Assembly: GCA_035079385.1 (NCBI GenBank)
Contig: JAVHKY010000029.1
Span: 12,028,001-12,092,000 of the forward strand
Direction of reading: 5' to 3'
Length of the DNA: 64,000 nt
Source of the DNA: Aspidiotus rigidus
Taxonomy: Eukaryota; Arthropoda; Insecta; Hemiptera; Diaspididae
Shown: positions 45,801 through 60,800 of the stretch, one piece after another
Position numbering within the stretch: the first letter of the stretch is position 1
Layout: each line of letters begins with the position of its first letter
Program-made: the position numbers and the translations under genes
The notes under the pieces: model-generated
What the model was told of the DNA's origin: nothing
The model's input: only the letters and a program-made list of their open reading frames with translations
The model's database searches: none

Positions 45801-48800
45801 TTTTAAGATGCATAAATAGGGTACTTTTTCCTAATATAGAAATTTTGTGAGAAGAGATCTCAAGGTGGTGAGGAACAAAGTTCACTCTACTTGAGACGAC
45901 AAAAAGCAAAAAATGACACTCACATGATTATTCCCATAAAACAGGTTCCCTGTTTGCCTCAATTAACAGAGTTAATGGAGGCAATTTTTCAGAGATCGTG
46001 GCTATTTTCTCTTTTTTTGTTTTGTACCCTATCTCACTCGTAGTTTGCTAAGTATAAGGTTTTGAAACCTTTCTAATCAATCGTATTTCAGCAAGCAGAT
46101 TCTAGCTGTATCTATACACGAGCAACGTTAATGAAAACTCCCAAGATTTGATTTGATTTTAACTCACTCCTAACCCCTAATTCATAGTGTTCAGCGACTC
46201 CCTACCACCTTTTTTAATTTTGCAGAATCACCTCTCAGTCAATTGAAGGCCCATCATGTGGGTTTTGACGGAGCACGATGCCGATGCTGTGAATCGAGCC
46301 ACCAAAAAGGTCTACTTCCAATTGTCACACGGTCTCGAGAACGACCTTACTTCCAATGAATCGAATTAATTAAACAAAAACCAATCTCTTGGGCTCTTTC
46401 TAATAGAATTCCACCAACATGATGAAATTATTCTCTGGTGCATATCATCTATCTTCCACTCAGGGTTTTCTCATCCCTTTAATGTCATCACTATTCTTCT
46501 CGTGTTCTACTCTCCAAAATAACTTGACATTTCTCTCCTGCTCTGCCTCGTAAACCATATCCATAGTCAGGCAGGGTGAGAGAAGGAGCAGATCCCGATT
46601 ACTAATCTCAGGAGCTCTCGCAATAGCCAGAAATAGAATTCTGATTTTAAAATCCACTACTAAGACGAATGAAAAAAGATAGAAGGTACAGACAATTGAA
46701 AAAAGATCACTAGTAACAACAAGAGTCAACAGTGACTACAACCCTACTTTAGGCAGTCATCGTTTGAAAAGAAATTCCGATATACCAACGTTTTTCCCAG
46801 ACAACTGAGATGAGAAAAGTGCCTCCGAGCATCATTTGTAATTTGTTCTTCTTACAACTTGACCAAAATTAATTTTTGGAATCTTCATCCAATTGTCCGC
46901 CTTGTTCTGTCCCCAACTACAGTGAATTAATTGCTAATCTTATCTCGCTGCCTACAACATAATCTATGTGTCTTCGGCAATGGAAGGTCCTCTATCAACC
47001 TTGGTTGCCGACGTGTTTATGAATAGTCTGGAAATTGACACAACCAGCATATAAGATTTTGAGCCAGATATGTGGACGACGTTATTTGCGTATGTGTGGT
47101 CCTGACTCTGCTTTCGATGATTTACTCGTACTGCGTACTTTGAATAGCTATCCCCCTTCCATCAAGTTTTCCTCCGAAATTGGTAACGAACGTCTGAACT
47201 ACTATTGGACCTCACCTTAACATACGCCGCACTGAGTTCGCCATCCATTGTAAAGACTCTTTCACCGGCACTTTGGTCCATAATAGATCACTCCATCCAA
47301 CTGTTCACAAGATGGCTGCGGTAAATTTCCATAATCATCGCCTTCTCACTTTTCCTCTTTCAACTTCAGCTCAGGAGACCGAGGTCAGAAACATCAAAAG
47401 TATCGCCAAAATCAATGAGCTCAACACAAAGGTCCAACTCACCATACATAGAAAAAGACCTCGTATCCTCTTGTCTCAAACAGCTCCTCTCTTCCTCTCA
47501 GTTAGGCTAAAAAGAAGAAAAAATGACTCCGCCTACCTTTCTTGGGCAGACCTTCAGAAGCTTTATTTAAACATAGAAATAGGAAAAATTTTTCTTACTA
47601 AAATTATCTAAATATTTCTACACTGGATATTGGAGGAAAAAAAAAAAAAAAAAAAAAAGTAGAAATTCTCCAGATAACTTTTCTCTGGACCTGTATTCCA
47701 AATTCTTATGTGAACACAAAGTACTTACTCTACTTTTAATTCTATTATTTACAAATTTGGGTAAGGAATATGAAACAAAGGGAGTAACTTGCGATTTAAT
47801 AATAATTGGGATTACTTAGATCAGGGGTACTCAACTTTTTAAAGCCACAATCAACTTTTCAAAATTTCCAAATGTCCCGCAATTGACAAAAAAAAAGAGA
47901 AGAGAAGAGAAGAGAAGAGAAGAGAAGAGAAGAGAAGAGAAGAGAAGAGAAGAGAAGAGAAGAGAAGAGAAGAGGAGGTAACATTATATGGTTTATTAAG
48001 ACTTGTAATACAAAAATGATGGAAATTAGAATGGTAATTGTAAATTTTCTGATGAATGAAAAGACATGGAATATTTCAGACATTGATTTTTTTTTTTTAC
48101 AATTTCTCGAGAACGCTGGCGATCGACTACAAATTTTTGGCGATCGACCGGTTGAGGACCGCTGACTTAGATAGATTCACTATTTCCTTTGTATCTTTCA
48201 TCTTATTGTTCAATCTGCTCAAGTTTCTTTTCAAGCTTTTCTTCTTTCTCGATTTCATTCAATTTTACTTTCTTTCATTCCTTACCTACTTGTTCTTCCA
48301 TATGACTTTTTTTTTCTTTCTTTTCTTTATCATTTCCTCAGCAGTCTTCCAAGTTATTCTCTTCATCAGTATCATACTATTTCATTTCTCCTCTCTTCCT
48401 CTGCTTCTTTTTCAGTCTTCTGCATCCATCTCCTTTAATTATCCATAAGTAATAATTGATTCTGCATGTCGTCCTCCTCTAATCTGCAAATTAATGAAAG
48501 AAAAACGTTTCGATTCTAAGATTAGGATTCATATATTACAGTCATTCCAATCTTCAGCCATGATTAGTTCTACAACATCTATTGTTTACATGCAAATAAA
48601 ACAACTCCTTCTGTTCTCTAGCTGATTGTGTTGAGATTTTGAAAATCCCTTCCTTCATCTAGCTCAACTTTTTCAAGGCCCTCAATATATTCCTTCGGGT
48701 CTACCCCCCTCCAACTAACAGTTATTCTTGACGTTGAGTCCTGATTTTTGCAATTCACTATTCTATAGAGATTCTTCTTTTAAATTCTGATGACGTCAAG

Positions 48801-51800
48801 TCCTTCTCCAGTTTCTTATGATGTCAACTACCTAATCTATTCATAAATAAAATTGAATCCTCAAAGGTACGAGCCATTTTATAATTGAGGGTTGATATTG
48901 TTACGTGCCTATGTGCCGTCCAACCCTCAATTACCTAATCTATTCTTCTATGTTCCTCTTTTATCACACACATGGCTTGAAAAATGAAATTTTTTCAAGT
49001 TATCGACTAGTTATAATTCAGGGTGTCTACCAAATTTGAAAATTAAAAATATTGCACTTTTATTGGACGTTTTGTCGCAAATCTCCTGATTTAACAAAAC
49101 AAAACAAAAAAAAAAAAAACTTTTCTCAATTCTTGATTATTGATTTTTATTGAATATGTATTAAAATTAGAACTTTTATTCTCGATTATTGATTTCTATT
49201 GGACTTGCATCAAAATTAATGAACTTTTATTGACTTATTGGACCATTTTTGAAATAGTGAACTTTTATTGGACTTATTGACCAGGTAGACACCCTGTAAT
49301 TGTATAGCTTGATGTACAAAATGTTTTCAATTTCAACTCCTCTGATAGTTCAATTTTTTCCAAGTTTCTTTCCTGTCACAAATATACATTTTTTTTTTTT
49401 TTTTTTTTTTTAATGTATTACATCCAACCAGAAAAAAATTATTAAAAAAAAGAAGAATAGGGGGGAAATAATTACACACATGCATAAATGTATTTAAAAA
49501 AAGGTGAAAACAATAGTACTCCGTTGTAAGGACTGGAGCCGAGTTTGATTTCTTGTATTAAAAGAGTATGATTTAATCGCTCTTTAGAATTTAAAGAGAG
49601 TAAAAAAAAAAAAAAAAAAAGGGGGGGTTGGAAAGAGGATGGCTACTGGGCCTTACCTCGAAAGAAAAACGGAAAAAATGAATTGAATTTAAATGTTGAT
49701 GGAAGGAGGTAGATCAGAGATAAATTTGAAAAGTGTGAGAAAATTGAAGGGTTTTCCGGTGATAGGATGTCGGTGGCTCTGAGTGGGGTAGCGAATTGTA
49801 GATTGATGGCTTCTGAGTATAGTATTTGTCTAACGTTGGACACTTGTGGACATTCGAAAAGATAATGATTGATGTCGCCTTTAGAAGGATTGTCTGGATG
49901 GAGGGGGCATATATCAGATTCGGAAAGATTTAAACGTTTCAAGTGAGTGGGGAGACGATTGTGTCCAAAACGAAGACGGCTGAGTTCGACTATAAGGGAG
50001 CGGGGAATATCGTTGAAAATTTTATACCAAGGGAATGCCGGAAGTAGAGGTTGAACGAGGAAATAATAAGATTTCAGATTGTTAGCGGATTTTGAGTAGG
50101 ATATTTCCCAGTCGTCTCGCGTGGAGTATCGAATAAGAGAACATAGTTCTGACATAGGGTGCAGATTTGATGAGACTGGTGATGAGCGGGCTGATTTAGC
50201 TAAAACATCTACAATTTCGTTGTCGAATATTCCTGCATGACTGGGGATCCAGAGAAAATTGATTTGAATGGGGTTGAGAGAAATGATCAAGTATATGATT
50301 GATAAAGCTAAGGATGGATTTGAGAGCAGAGAGAGAGTCAGATATTATGAGAAGCTGTCCTGTTCGGGAGTTTTGCTTTGTGTAGGAAAGGGCTTGGAAT
50401 ATCGCCATCTGTTCCGCATGAAAAATAGATGTGAAGTTTGGTAGAGATAAAGAGCAATGAAGCTTAGTTGAGGGGATCCAAAAGGCCATACCCACTTCCT
50501 GATGATCTTTAGAACCGTCAGTAAAAATATGTGTATGATGAGGAAAATGTTCTCGCTTGTTTTTAAATCTGACTCCTTTTATATTGACAATTTTTTCTAC
50601 CCACCATCTATCATATGGAGCTCAAAGGCTCAATTTTTCCGAGTCCCTCCTGTTATAGTTGGCTCAATTTTCGAATTCTATCACATCTAACTTCTCTTTT
50701 TGGGACTCCAATTATGAATTCAATTCTCAATATCAAAAACCAAACCATCCCATAGAAGAGGATGCGTGAATTCCTTGATCAACTTTATTAAGGACGTTAT
50801 TACTTTTTATTACAACCTTTAATTCAACTTCTTTAGGTTGAACAATAGAAATCTGATTAAAAACTTCATTCAGTTCAAATCCCTGTAGAACTGCACCCCC
50901 TGCTTCTCCTTCTCATATGATGTGTATATAGTTGATATTCTCATTAGGCTCAAGCTCATATACTTTTCTACGCCCAATTCTATAAAACGTACTCACATAT
51001 TATATTCTTTATACTTCATCATTTATCCAATCATCAGAAACTTTTATTCGGATCTCGGTTCACATCAGTTACCGTCAACATAATCACACTGATCGCGCGC
51101 CAAAAAAACTTCACCCTCTTACCCAAAATTACCGACCGCGACCCACCTTGCAGGGGCGGATAGGCCCATCGGGCAATCGGGCATATCCCAATGCGCCCCC
51201 AAGAAGAATGCAAAATGCGCCTTCACACCCTCGGAAAAAATTATTCAAGCATTTCCTGAAGATTTCTTTAGCAAAATGTAGAATTGTAAATTAATCTCTA
51301 ATGAAATATGAAAATATGATGATTTATATACAATTCAGACCGCTTCTGAAAATTTTGTTACATGGGCTAATACGTGTTTAGAGGCTAAAGGATCAGACAT
51401 CATAATTGCTAATGAACTTCCAGAACGCAGAACCCGTAAAAAAAAAAGAAAATGTTTTTGACTATGAAGGAGAAGACGAAACAGCCAATCAGAGTGCCAT
51501 GCAGTTATTTGAATATGGTGTCCACAATTTGAAGAGCACGGCAAGTTGTGTGCTGATTTTTCATGCCTTGATCCAAGAAATTTTGATCGAATTTCGGAGA
51601 ATTTGCCAGACAACGCTTCAAAAGAAATATTTTCTATAATGACTTCATTCATTTTGGATTTAACTCTGGAAGATTTGCAGTTAGAGCTAAAAGATTTCAG
51701 CTCAAGATGGAATTCCTTGAAGAAAACCATTGGTACATTTTATAAAGAAAACGCCACTGACACTGACTTCACCGAATTATTTGATGACGATGAACCGACT

Positions 51801-54800
51801 GAGGCTGACAAGAAACATGAACACGGAAAAAATCACGATGAATATTGCATTTCCTGTGTTTACACATTATTATTGTAATATAATCAGTACTGCTTGTCTT
51901 ATCCGGGCCTAGAGCGGGCATATAAAGTACTACTTACACTTTCAGTCATACAAGTCTCCTGTGAACGCTGTTTTTCCATACTGAAGATCATCAAAAATCG
52001 ATTGAGAAGCACTTCAACACAAGAACACGTGGAGAGCTTCATGATTATGACTTGCGAAAAAGATATTCTTGTTAAGCTCTCAAACGAAGAAATAATTAAC
52101 CGAGTTGCCCAAAAATCGAAGTTACTTACTACACTACTTTGTTTCTAAGAAAAAATTAAAAAATGTTCAATGGTTCAATCCACTTTTCAATTTTATAATG
52201 GAGAAAAATTTGTGAATCCTATTTATTATTACATATTCGCGAGCGGAAAATTTCGTGTTATACGCCCTCCAGAATTATTTGCCCGATGAAGAAAAAGTGT
52301 CTATCCGCCACTGCCACCTTGTGACTACTTACAACCCTCAACTAAGTTAAAGGTATTTTGATCCCATAGAAGAAATTTCTTTTCAAAATTTCATTTAGGT
52401 ATGCATGGAACACAAAGTACGTAAGGTTCGCGCTCAAACACTACTTATGGACGTAATAGCACAATAAAATCACAGGTAAATTGCGGTAATTAAAAAAAAT
52501 TAAGAAATATATGCATTTTAAGTGACATTTTCAGGTTAACTTATAGAGCTAGGCTAATAAACAGGTGGTCGTCGATTCGGTAGGAAATTTGACGAGGAAT
52601 ATTATTTGTCCCCTGACTTTTTTCTCTGCTGCCCATATCTCCCGAGATATAACCAAAAAACGGAATTGGGGCGGCCAAAATGCGACGCAAAAAATTTTCC
52701 ATAAGGAGTAGAGGGTGGGATTTTTGATATGTTAACCTCGCACTTTTCAGCAAACTCCTCACGTTATCCCCAAAATGTTTACACATAAGATTTTAGTGCC
52801 TCTACCGCCTGTACTAGATAAAAAATCTAATTAACAGAACCACAAAACCTTGAACACTTTACAAAGGAGAGGCGAGCGATGACGTAATTTTCATCGATAT
52901 TGAGATACTCGACGATGACGTCAAATTTCAAGCGCACGAGAAACGGAACGGAGAAGAAGGTTTTCGTTACACGTTAATATTAAACGCACATCATTATCAT
53001 CATCCGACTTAATTCGAAGTAGAGTAGAAATTTCCGTTAATTTCGTTCGTTTCGACGAGTACGGAGTACTCGATTTTTCATCGAAGAAATTCTGCGAACA
53101 GTGCGCGGCTGCAGTTGCAGGTGTTCTTAGAAAAGCAACGGCACAGGAAATTCTCAATGGTTTATCGCTAGCTATTTTATTTCTTCGTATATACGAGGAG
53201 TGAAAGAGGCGATAGAACGCGACCGATCGGTGCGAAAAATACAAATCCAGAATAATTAACAACAAAAGTTTTAGTTAAAAGATTCTCAGTAATCTGTACC
53301 TACCTTCACTTTTTTCTTCTTTCTGGTGCTACCGTCTTTCGTTTGGTAATTGTTCTCGTCGCCCGATTTCTACGTACGAAACAATATAAAAATACGATTA
53401 TCAACATTTTGATCGAATAAAAATATTAAGTAAATAAAATGAGAAACTACTCGAGCAAGAACTAACTACAATATTCTAGGATTCTTACTTCAGTTTCAAT
53501 CTCAAGAGTAACGCGTATAATTATTATATGTATATATATTTTTTTAACGAGCTATTGAACTACTCAACGGGTCATCAGCTCAGGAGGGAATATTTGGGAT
53601 TAAATAGATTTGTAGTAGTAGGTGGATCGGAGGAAGTTTCACGTGTTCGTGATGGGCAGAAGGGGCTCGAGAGGATACAGAAAATGAATGAAGGGCGCAT
53701 GAAAGAATGGGAGACGTACAAATTTTCAGTTTGGCAGTCCGAGAAGTCGGAAGAAGTGGGTTAGGCGAATGTGCACAATTCTTAGACCTCTTCGCAGCGT
53801 GAGGAATGGATTGAAGAAGACCAGGGGATCGAGGATTTTTTGATTGAATGAAGTTTGTTTCATGATCGAGAGGACCAAAGGCTGTGCCACCATGAGATGA
53901 TTCAAGAACGGTAGAAAGATCTTGATTCGTAGGCTGGAGAGGGGGAGAGCAAAGATTGCTCGGCAGCCAGATCCACCGCGTCTTGTTGCAGTAGACCGAT
54001 GGAGGAAAGCAATCAAAGATAAAGATTCTTAGCTCGACTGAGAATAGGACACACTCGTCTTACTCATACTCACCTTCTAGCAAACCTTGGCCCACCATCA
54101 TGTCCGCACTGTCTCAAAGACAATTTAACAGTTGAACACTTTTTCTCTTGCCCGACTTTACAACCTCTCCGATCTTCCCTCAACATGTCTATTAATGTAC
54201 AACAAACTCTCAATAACAACTCCGAAACAATTGACTCAACTCTAACTTACTTACGATCTACTGACTTTTACAACCACGTTTAACTCCAAACGATGACGCC
54301 AAAAAAAAAAAAAAAAAAAAAAGAATATTTTTGTTTTCCTTTATATTTTTATTTCATCTCAATTCTTTTACATGTATTTTGTTTTCAACTTTCCTTCCTT
54401 TCTACTTTATTAAATACTAAGTTTATGTAAAAGCAGAACTATCTGCCGAGCAAATAGCCCTTAGCGCAGCTGCATTGCTCGTAAAAAAAAAAAAAAAAAA
54501 AAAAAAAGATGTTTAGGTATGCAGTAGGATGATAATGCGATTCGAAGAGTAGGAGTTTCGGATAGTTTGGAGAGAGAGTCAGATAGAATGAGAAATTTAA
54601 AGGGTTGAGGGAGAAGAGTAAAGTGAGTAAAGCAGGAATAGATTGGCAGTGAGATAGATCAACAGCATATATGGAGGCCGAGTTTCTCACACGAGACACT
54701 GAGACTTCCACCATTGATGGTGAAGGAGTATCCAGTTTTGGAGCCCGATTTGAATCCATCTGTAAAGCCTAGGTTGTGGGACGAGAAGTCATTAGCAATT

Positions 54801-57800
54801 GAGGACCTATCTGTACAAAGGGCGTCCGTGAAGAAAAATTCATTACAGAAAAATCAGTTTGAAGTTTCAGTTCAAAATATCTCCGCAACAACGAGTTTAA
54901 TTGAAAAAATGGTAAGGATGAAAATTGAAGAGCAACTCTTCTTCTGTAAGAAACGATAATCACATTTTGAATACATCCAGAAACAAACAAAGTAGAGATC
55001 ATTAAAAATATGACAACGGACGCCCTTCTTTTTGAGATGGAAAAAATTGTGGGTTTGAAAAAAAAAAAAAATTTATAAAAGATAGTTTATGATCTGAAAC
55101 GCACGAAAATCGAGGTCTCATAAGTCCTCAATTATGTCTTTGAAGAAAATGTTGAGCGATGGCCAGGTGAAGGCGAATGGGAGGTGGTTAGGTCCGTATG
55201 TCCATGGAAGGTTGCATGAGAAGATACGGAGAAGGGGCTAAAATTTGAGATGGTGGTCTATATTGAGATTGTAATGGGAGGAGTAGGAAATTTTTGGGGA
55301 GGCGAGAAGGGAGGACAGTAGACGCGAGAAAGTTGGTTGTAATCAATAATGAGCAATTGTAGAGGGGGAAGGGCTGTGTCAATGTAGGGCTGCAGATTGA
55401 ATTGTATCCGGGGATTTTAGGGTGGATTTGTCAGCTTGTCTGTAGATAGGGGGTCCATAGTCCAAGTAGATCGAATTAGAAAGTTGTATAGTTGAAGGAG
55501 GAGTTTGCGACTGCAAAAAGTACGAGTGTGGGATAGATATATTTCAAGGACAATTAGTTAGTTTAAACGTTTGGCTTTTAGAAAATGATTGTGGGGAGTC
55601 CAGGAGTATTTGGAATCGAAGGTAAGGTCGAAGGATTGGAGGCTGATCAGAAAGTTCTTTAGGAGATGGGGGAGGGAAGAGGGAAGACGTGAGGTTTTCT
55701 ACGGAACATAAGTAGAACGGTTTTTTTGCTAGAAAATTGGAACCCACAATCCGAGGCCCAACAGGGGACCTTGTCGAGGGTGAGTTAGAAGAGACGCGTT
55801 GCCTTTTGGGATTTGTAGAAGCGAAGGAGACACTGAAGTCATCTGCAAAAAGTTGTTTGGAAAAAAGAAAGGGAGAACAGTTCACTAGATCATTTATGGC
55901 AATTAGGAAGAGAGGAACACTCTAAACCTCTTCCTAGGGATGCCATTTTGAATGTAGTGGAGGGAATAGTAGTGGTTATGAATTCGAACTGTTATTGATC
56001 TGTCATGAAGGGAAGACAGGAAGAGGGAGAGTAAATTGTCACGAATGCTTATTTCAAAAAATTTAAAGGAAATGTAGTGTCGCGAAACAAGGGCAACGCT
56101 TTCTGCAGAGAATGTGGTGTAGTTATTACGTAATGATTCTTCAATTTGGAGATAGACGTCGGAGATGGCTTGTAAAGTGTTTCTACCTTCATGGAAGCCG
56201 TATTGACATGGAGATAGGTTGTCGTTAGCTTTGAGAAACTGGAATGATCTTTTGTCGACGATTTTTTGAAAGAGTTTGCCTAGAACGACAATAGGTTGAG
56301 GGGAAGGAGGGATTTTTGGAGAACAATAGCTAGTTTCCAAACTTGCAGTAGGATAGAGAAGAAGAAGAAAACATCCGCTCATAGCAATGGCCGCGCTTGA
56401 TATTGCTGGTGCCTTTGACCACGTATCGTGGCCAAACACAGTAAATGAACTGAGTAGAGATGGTACTCCTAGCCAGCATGTCAAACTGATCAAGAGTTAT
56501 TATAGGCCGATCGTTCTAGACCGGCATAGGGAGAAAGAGGAACACAGAGAAGTCGCCCTGAGACATTGAGGTAGATGAAACAGAAAAGGGCATTAGAAAT
56601 GCACCATCTAAATCTCATTGAAGTATTATTTCGATTTTTTCATTTTTCTCCTATATATCGCTTTAGTCGAGTTCCCGTTTTCAATTTCTTCCCACTCGGG
56701 TGAAATGCTTGGCCATACCCGACTCCCCCACTCTCACCTCCTCCTAGGTCTTCACGCCCCTCCGTCATGTAACTACTGGCCATTCAGACAGCCCTCATCT
56801 ATAACCTCTCCGAAATCATCTACAATTTTATCAACTACCTTCGTTCTACCTACATACTTCACTAATTGTAGAACAAATTTATGTAATAATATTAAGTTCG
56901 AGTATAATTATTGTACAATAAAAGTAACGCGAGATGATGTCCCATTTTGAGTCGTCGCATAGCTCGTAAACAAAAAAAAAGAATAAATTACAACCGTACG
57001 AGATGAATCTCAAGCAAAATAAAGGAATTCCACCAGCAGTGATTGTGATATAAGATCCTTACCAGGATTGAAACCCACATCCTTCAAACCTCGATAAAGA
57101 CATTTTACTGGGTTTATTGAATACAGCGCCGAACAAAATGAGCTAGATCCAGTTTGGAACGAATTTTCAAATTAATGATTCGGGATAGTGTCGAAAATAT
57201 TTGAAAGAAAAAAATATTAAACTAATAATAAAACTAGAAAAATACCTAACTCTTCATATTATTATTACAACGCACAAAATTATTCGCCGTCTTCGACACA
57301 TTAATTTTTTTTCTTCGAGTTTCAACGATACTTTCGCAGAAGTGAAAGTCAAGTTGAATTTAGGTGCAAGGTTGGCTAAATTCTATCTAGATTCTCATAA
57401 TTACCTAATAAAAAACAGGAAGATTTTCAAGAATATCAACGTAATTACGAGCATATTCTTTAATCATGGTTTTCATAAAATAAATCACCTCAGAACGCTC
57501 AAAATATCGACTATTCGGGAAGATGAGAAATGAGCTTTGGAAAAGAACTTCCATTTTTAGTACAATTTCAAATTGGTCACGACATTCAATAACAAATGCG
57601 AGAAAAGCAATTCAGCCTTCTGAAAATGGAAGAAAATTGAAGATCGAACTGAGAGCAGCACTGGTGAAGAGAAAATCTACAGAGCCCCAAAGAAATAGCT
57701 GAGTAACTTTCGTATCTTACTTTAAACTAAGACCCAAAACATATAGGATTCTTGAAAGAATGAACGCACATTTCAACAAAAATGTATACTTACCGAAACT

Positions 57801-60800
57801 AAAAATGGAGGATGCTTAAAAGTACTATAATTACCTATGAAAAGATGAAGACGAAAACACAATAGAAACACCAATGGAAATAGTTGACCGAAGGTACTTT
57901 ACGATAGGGTAAGAAGGTAGGAATTAGAGAGAGCCTTAAAGAAGAACAAGAATTCCAAAGCTCCTGGCGGACTGTTCAAAAATATGACAGTATTACTCTC
58001 AAAACACGATTGCTAAACTTTTAAAACCTGAGACCAGAGGAAGGATTGGAAAAATGCAATTGTTGTCCCAATTTTCAAAAAATAAGACACGGCAAAAGCG
58101 GAAAATTATCGTGGAATTAGCCTTCTCAGCATCAGCTATAAAATACTGGCAGGGAGGATATCCGAGATGGCGCACGATAAGATCTTAGAAAGCCAGGCCA
58201 CGCATGTACGGATGCGAGCTTCACAGTCAAATCAGTAATAAAAAAACATACCTAGCATGATTTGGAGACACAAATGTGTTTTATTGACCTGGAGAAACGA
58301 ATACAGAAAAATAGCCATCAAACTAGGCGACGATATATCCACGTATTCAAAAATAAATAAAGGTGTCAGGATAGGGTTGTCCACTGTCTTGCGTACTATT
58401 CAACCTTTACACGGACAAAATAGTACGAGTATGGACTAAGAAAGACTTAAATGGAATACAATTAGAAAATCAACAATATTTGGACTTTCCTATCTCCTTT
58501 CCCTTTTCAACTCTATCTTTGCTCATAATACCTACCCACATTTTTGGAAAACAGTCATCATCCTTCCCATTCTGAGACCCGGCTCAGACCCCCTCCTTCC
58601 GGCATCATACCGCCCCATAGCATTATCTAGTGTCCTCGGCAAAGTATTCCAAAAAGTACTCAACAAAAGACTTCTTTGGTATCTAGAATCAAAAATAATC
58701 TTCTCTCACCCTTCCAATACGGCTTTAGAAAAGGGCGAAACACCACTCAATCTCTAGTTGATCTTCAATCACAAATCAATAACTCTAGACTTCAAAAGTC
58801 CTGTCTTTACTGCATCTTTTTTGATCTCCAAGAAGCCTTCCCCCAGGTTTGGAGACACCTCATCGCAAACAAATTACACGAAATTGGCCTCCGAGGCAAT
58901 CTCCCTAACATACTCGAGAGTTTCCTTCATGACAGAACATCAATAGTACGAATTCAAAATATAACCTCTCTCCCTCTCCCTGTACAAAATGGTGTACCCC
59001 AGGGAGAAGTATTTAGTGTCTTACTCTTCCTCATAGCCATCGACGACATTCCAAAACTTGTTAACCCTCCCCTTACGCAACGTCTTTTTGCTGACGACTT
59101 CAACATTTCCATCTGTTCTTCAAACCCTCAACGAGCCCACAGACTTCTACAGGAAACACTAAATCTAATCACTGCATGGACATCAAAAAATGGCTTCAAA
59201 TTTTCTACTTCTAAAACCTACTTGGTGATTTTTAAAAAAAGACGCCCTATACTCTACTTTCAACCTCTTTTCCTACAAAATTTCGTAATTCCATTCCGCG
59301 ATTCTGCTAAACTTCTCGGCCTCCATTTTGATCAGAAACTTTCTTGGACCCTCCCATATCAAATATTTAAAAGCAAAATGTATACGTGCCTTAAACGTCA
59401 TTAAATTCGTATCACACCCCTCAAAAGGATGCTCCAGAAAATTACTACTACAACTCTACAAAAGTCTTATTCGATCTATATTAGATTACGGGGCACCAAC
59501 ATCCAATTCAGCCAACAAATCTGTTCTCTCGTTACTTGATACCATTCAAACCTCTTCCTTGAGAATGGCCTTACGTGCCTACCGCACAAGCCCCAAACTT
59601 AGTTTATGTGCAGAAGCCGCTGAACCTCCACTCTCTTTTCGTAGACTCATCCTAACTTCTAATTTCTTATCCTCTGTCTCCCAATTCCCTGATCTTCCTA
59701 TATATAACTCAATCTTTCTGCAAAACAGTCAACCCTTTTCGACTCACAATAAACATATCCTTCTCCAATTCAATCACTCCCTCAATAAGCCATTTCAAGC
59801 AAATCCTTTGCAACCCATTTACATTACCTTCCCACCTTGGACGCTCCCTGAACCAAACATACGTCTTGACCTTATACAATTCCCGAAATCTAACAACAAC
59901 ATGATTATCGAAAACATCCGACAGATGATACAAGAATATCCGGATTACACAATTTGCCTTTCAGACGGATCTAAAAAATTGAATAAGACTGCTTACGCTT
60001 ATTCCATAAATGGATGCCTTACTTCTCACCGTATACGCAACATTGCATCCACATTCACAGCTGAACTGATGGCTATATTCTCCTGCCTTTCTCCTCTCAA
60101 CTCCCTCCAAATGGCAAATTCCTTCTCCTCACTGACTCACTTTCTTCTTTACACTCCATACCAGACACGTATAGCACTCACCCCCTTATTCAACGTATTC
60201 ACCTCACCCTACTTATCCTTAAGTGAATCAACACCCAAATCACATTCATATGGATCCCTGGTCATATCAATCTACCAGAACATGATGCAGTCGACAGAGC
60301 CGCCAAAAACGCCACTTCCTTAGCTAAAATAACTGATTACACCCGTCTACCTGTCTCCGATTACAAAAATCACCACCGTCTTCTCATCCTTCAAAAATGG
60401 AAAACATTCTGGAAAAACCAAACGACTAATAAACTTCACAGTATTAAACGAACTCCCGTACCCTGGTCCTCCTCTTTAAGAAATACTAGATGTGAAGAGG
60501 TTGTTCTCACTCGTCTAAGAATTGGTCATACTCGTATCACACATTCCTACCTCATCAACCCCGATCTTCTAGCTCCCCCATCCTGTCCTTACTGCGAAGA
60601 AGAGACTTTAACAGTCAAACACTTCTTTTCCTGTCCACTACTCGCACCTCTCCGCTCTTCCCTAAATGTACCCTCCTCCCACTCTCAAGCATTAATAAAT
60701 AATTCAGACACAATAACCTCCTCCCTCAATACATACGCCTCACCCAATTCTACTCCTCCATATAAAAAAGATATATATTATATTAATAAGTATATACAGT

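Noticed and set aside
48056..48448. 130-codon Phe/Leu-rich frame
   Set aside because: Translation of a pyrimidine-rich stretch; low complexity, not a membrane protein gene with supporting signals.
53530..54506. Head-to-head LINE pieces as a twin-priming 5-prime inversion
   Set aside because: The minus-strand piece has its own 3-prime end at about 53530 and continues on the other side of the plus-strand piece, so a nested insertion explains it better.
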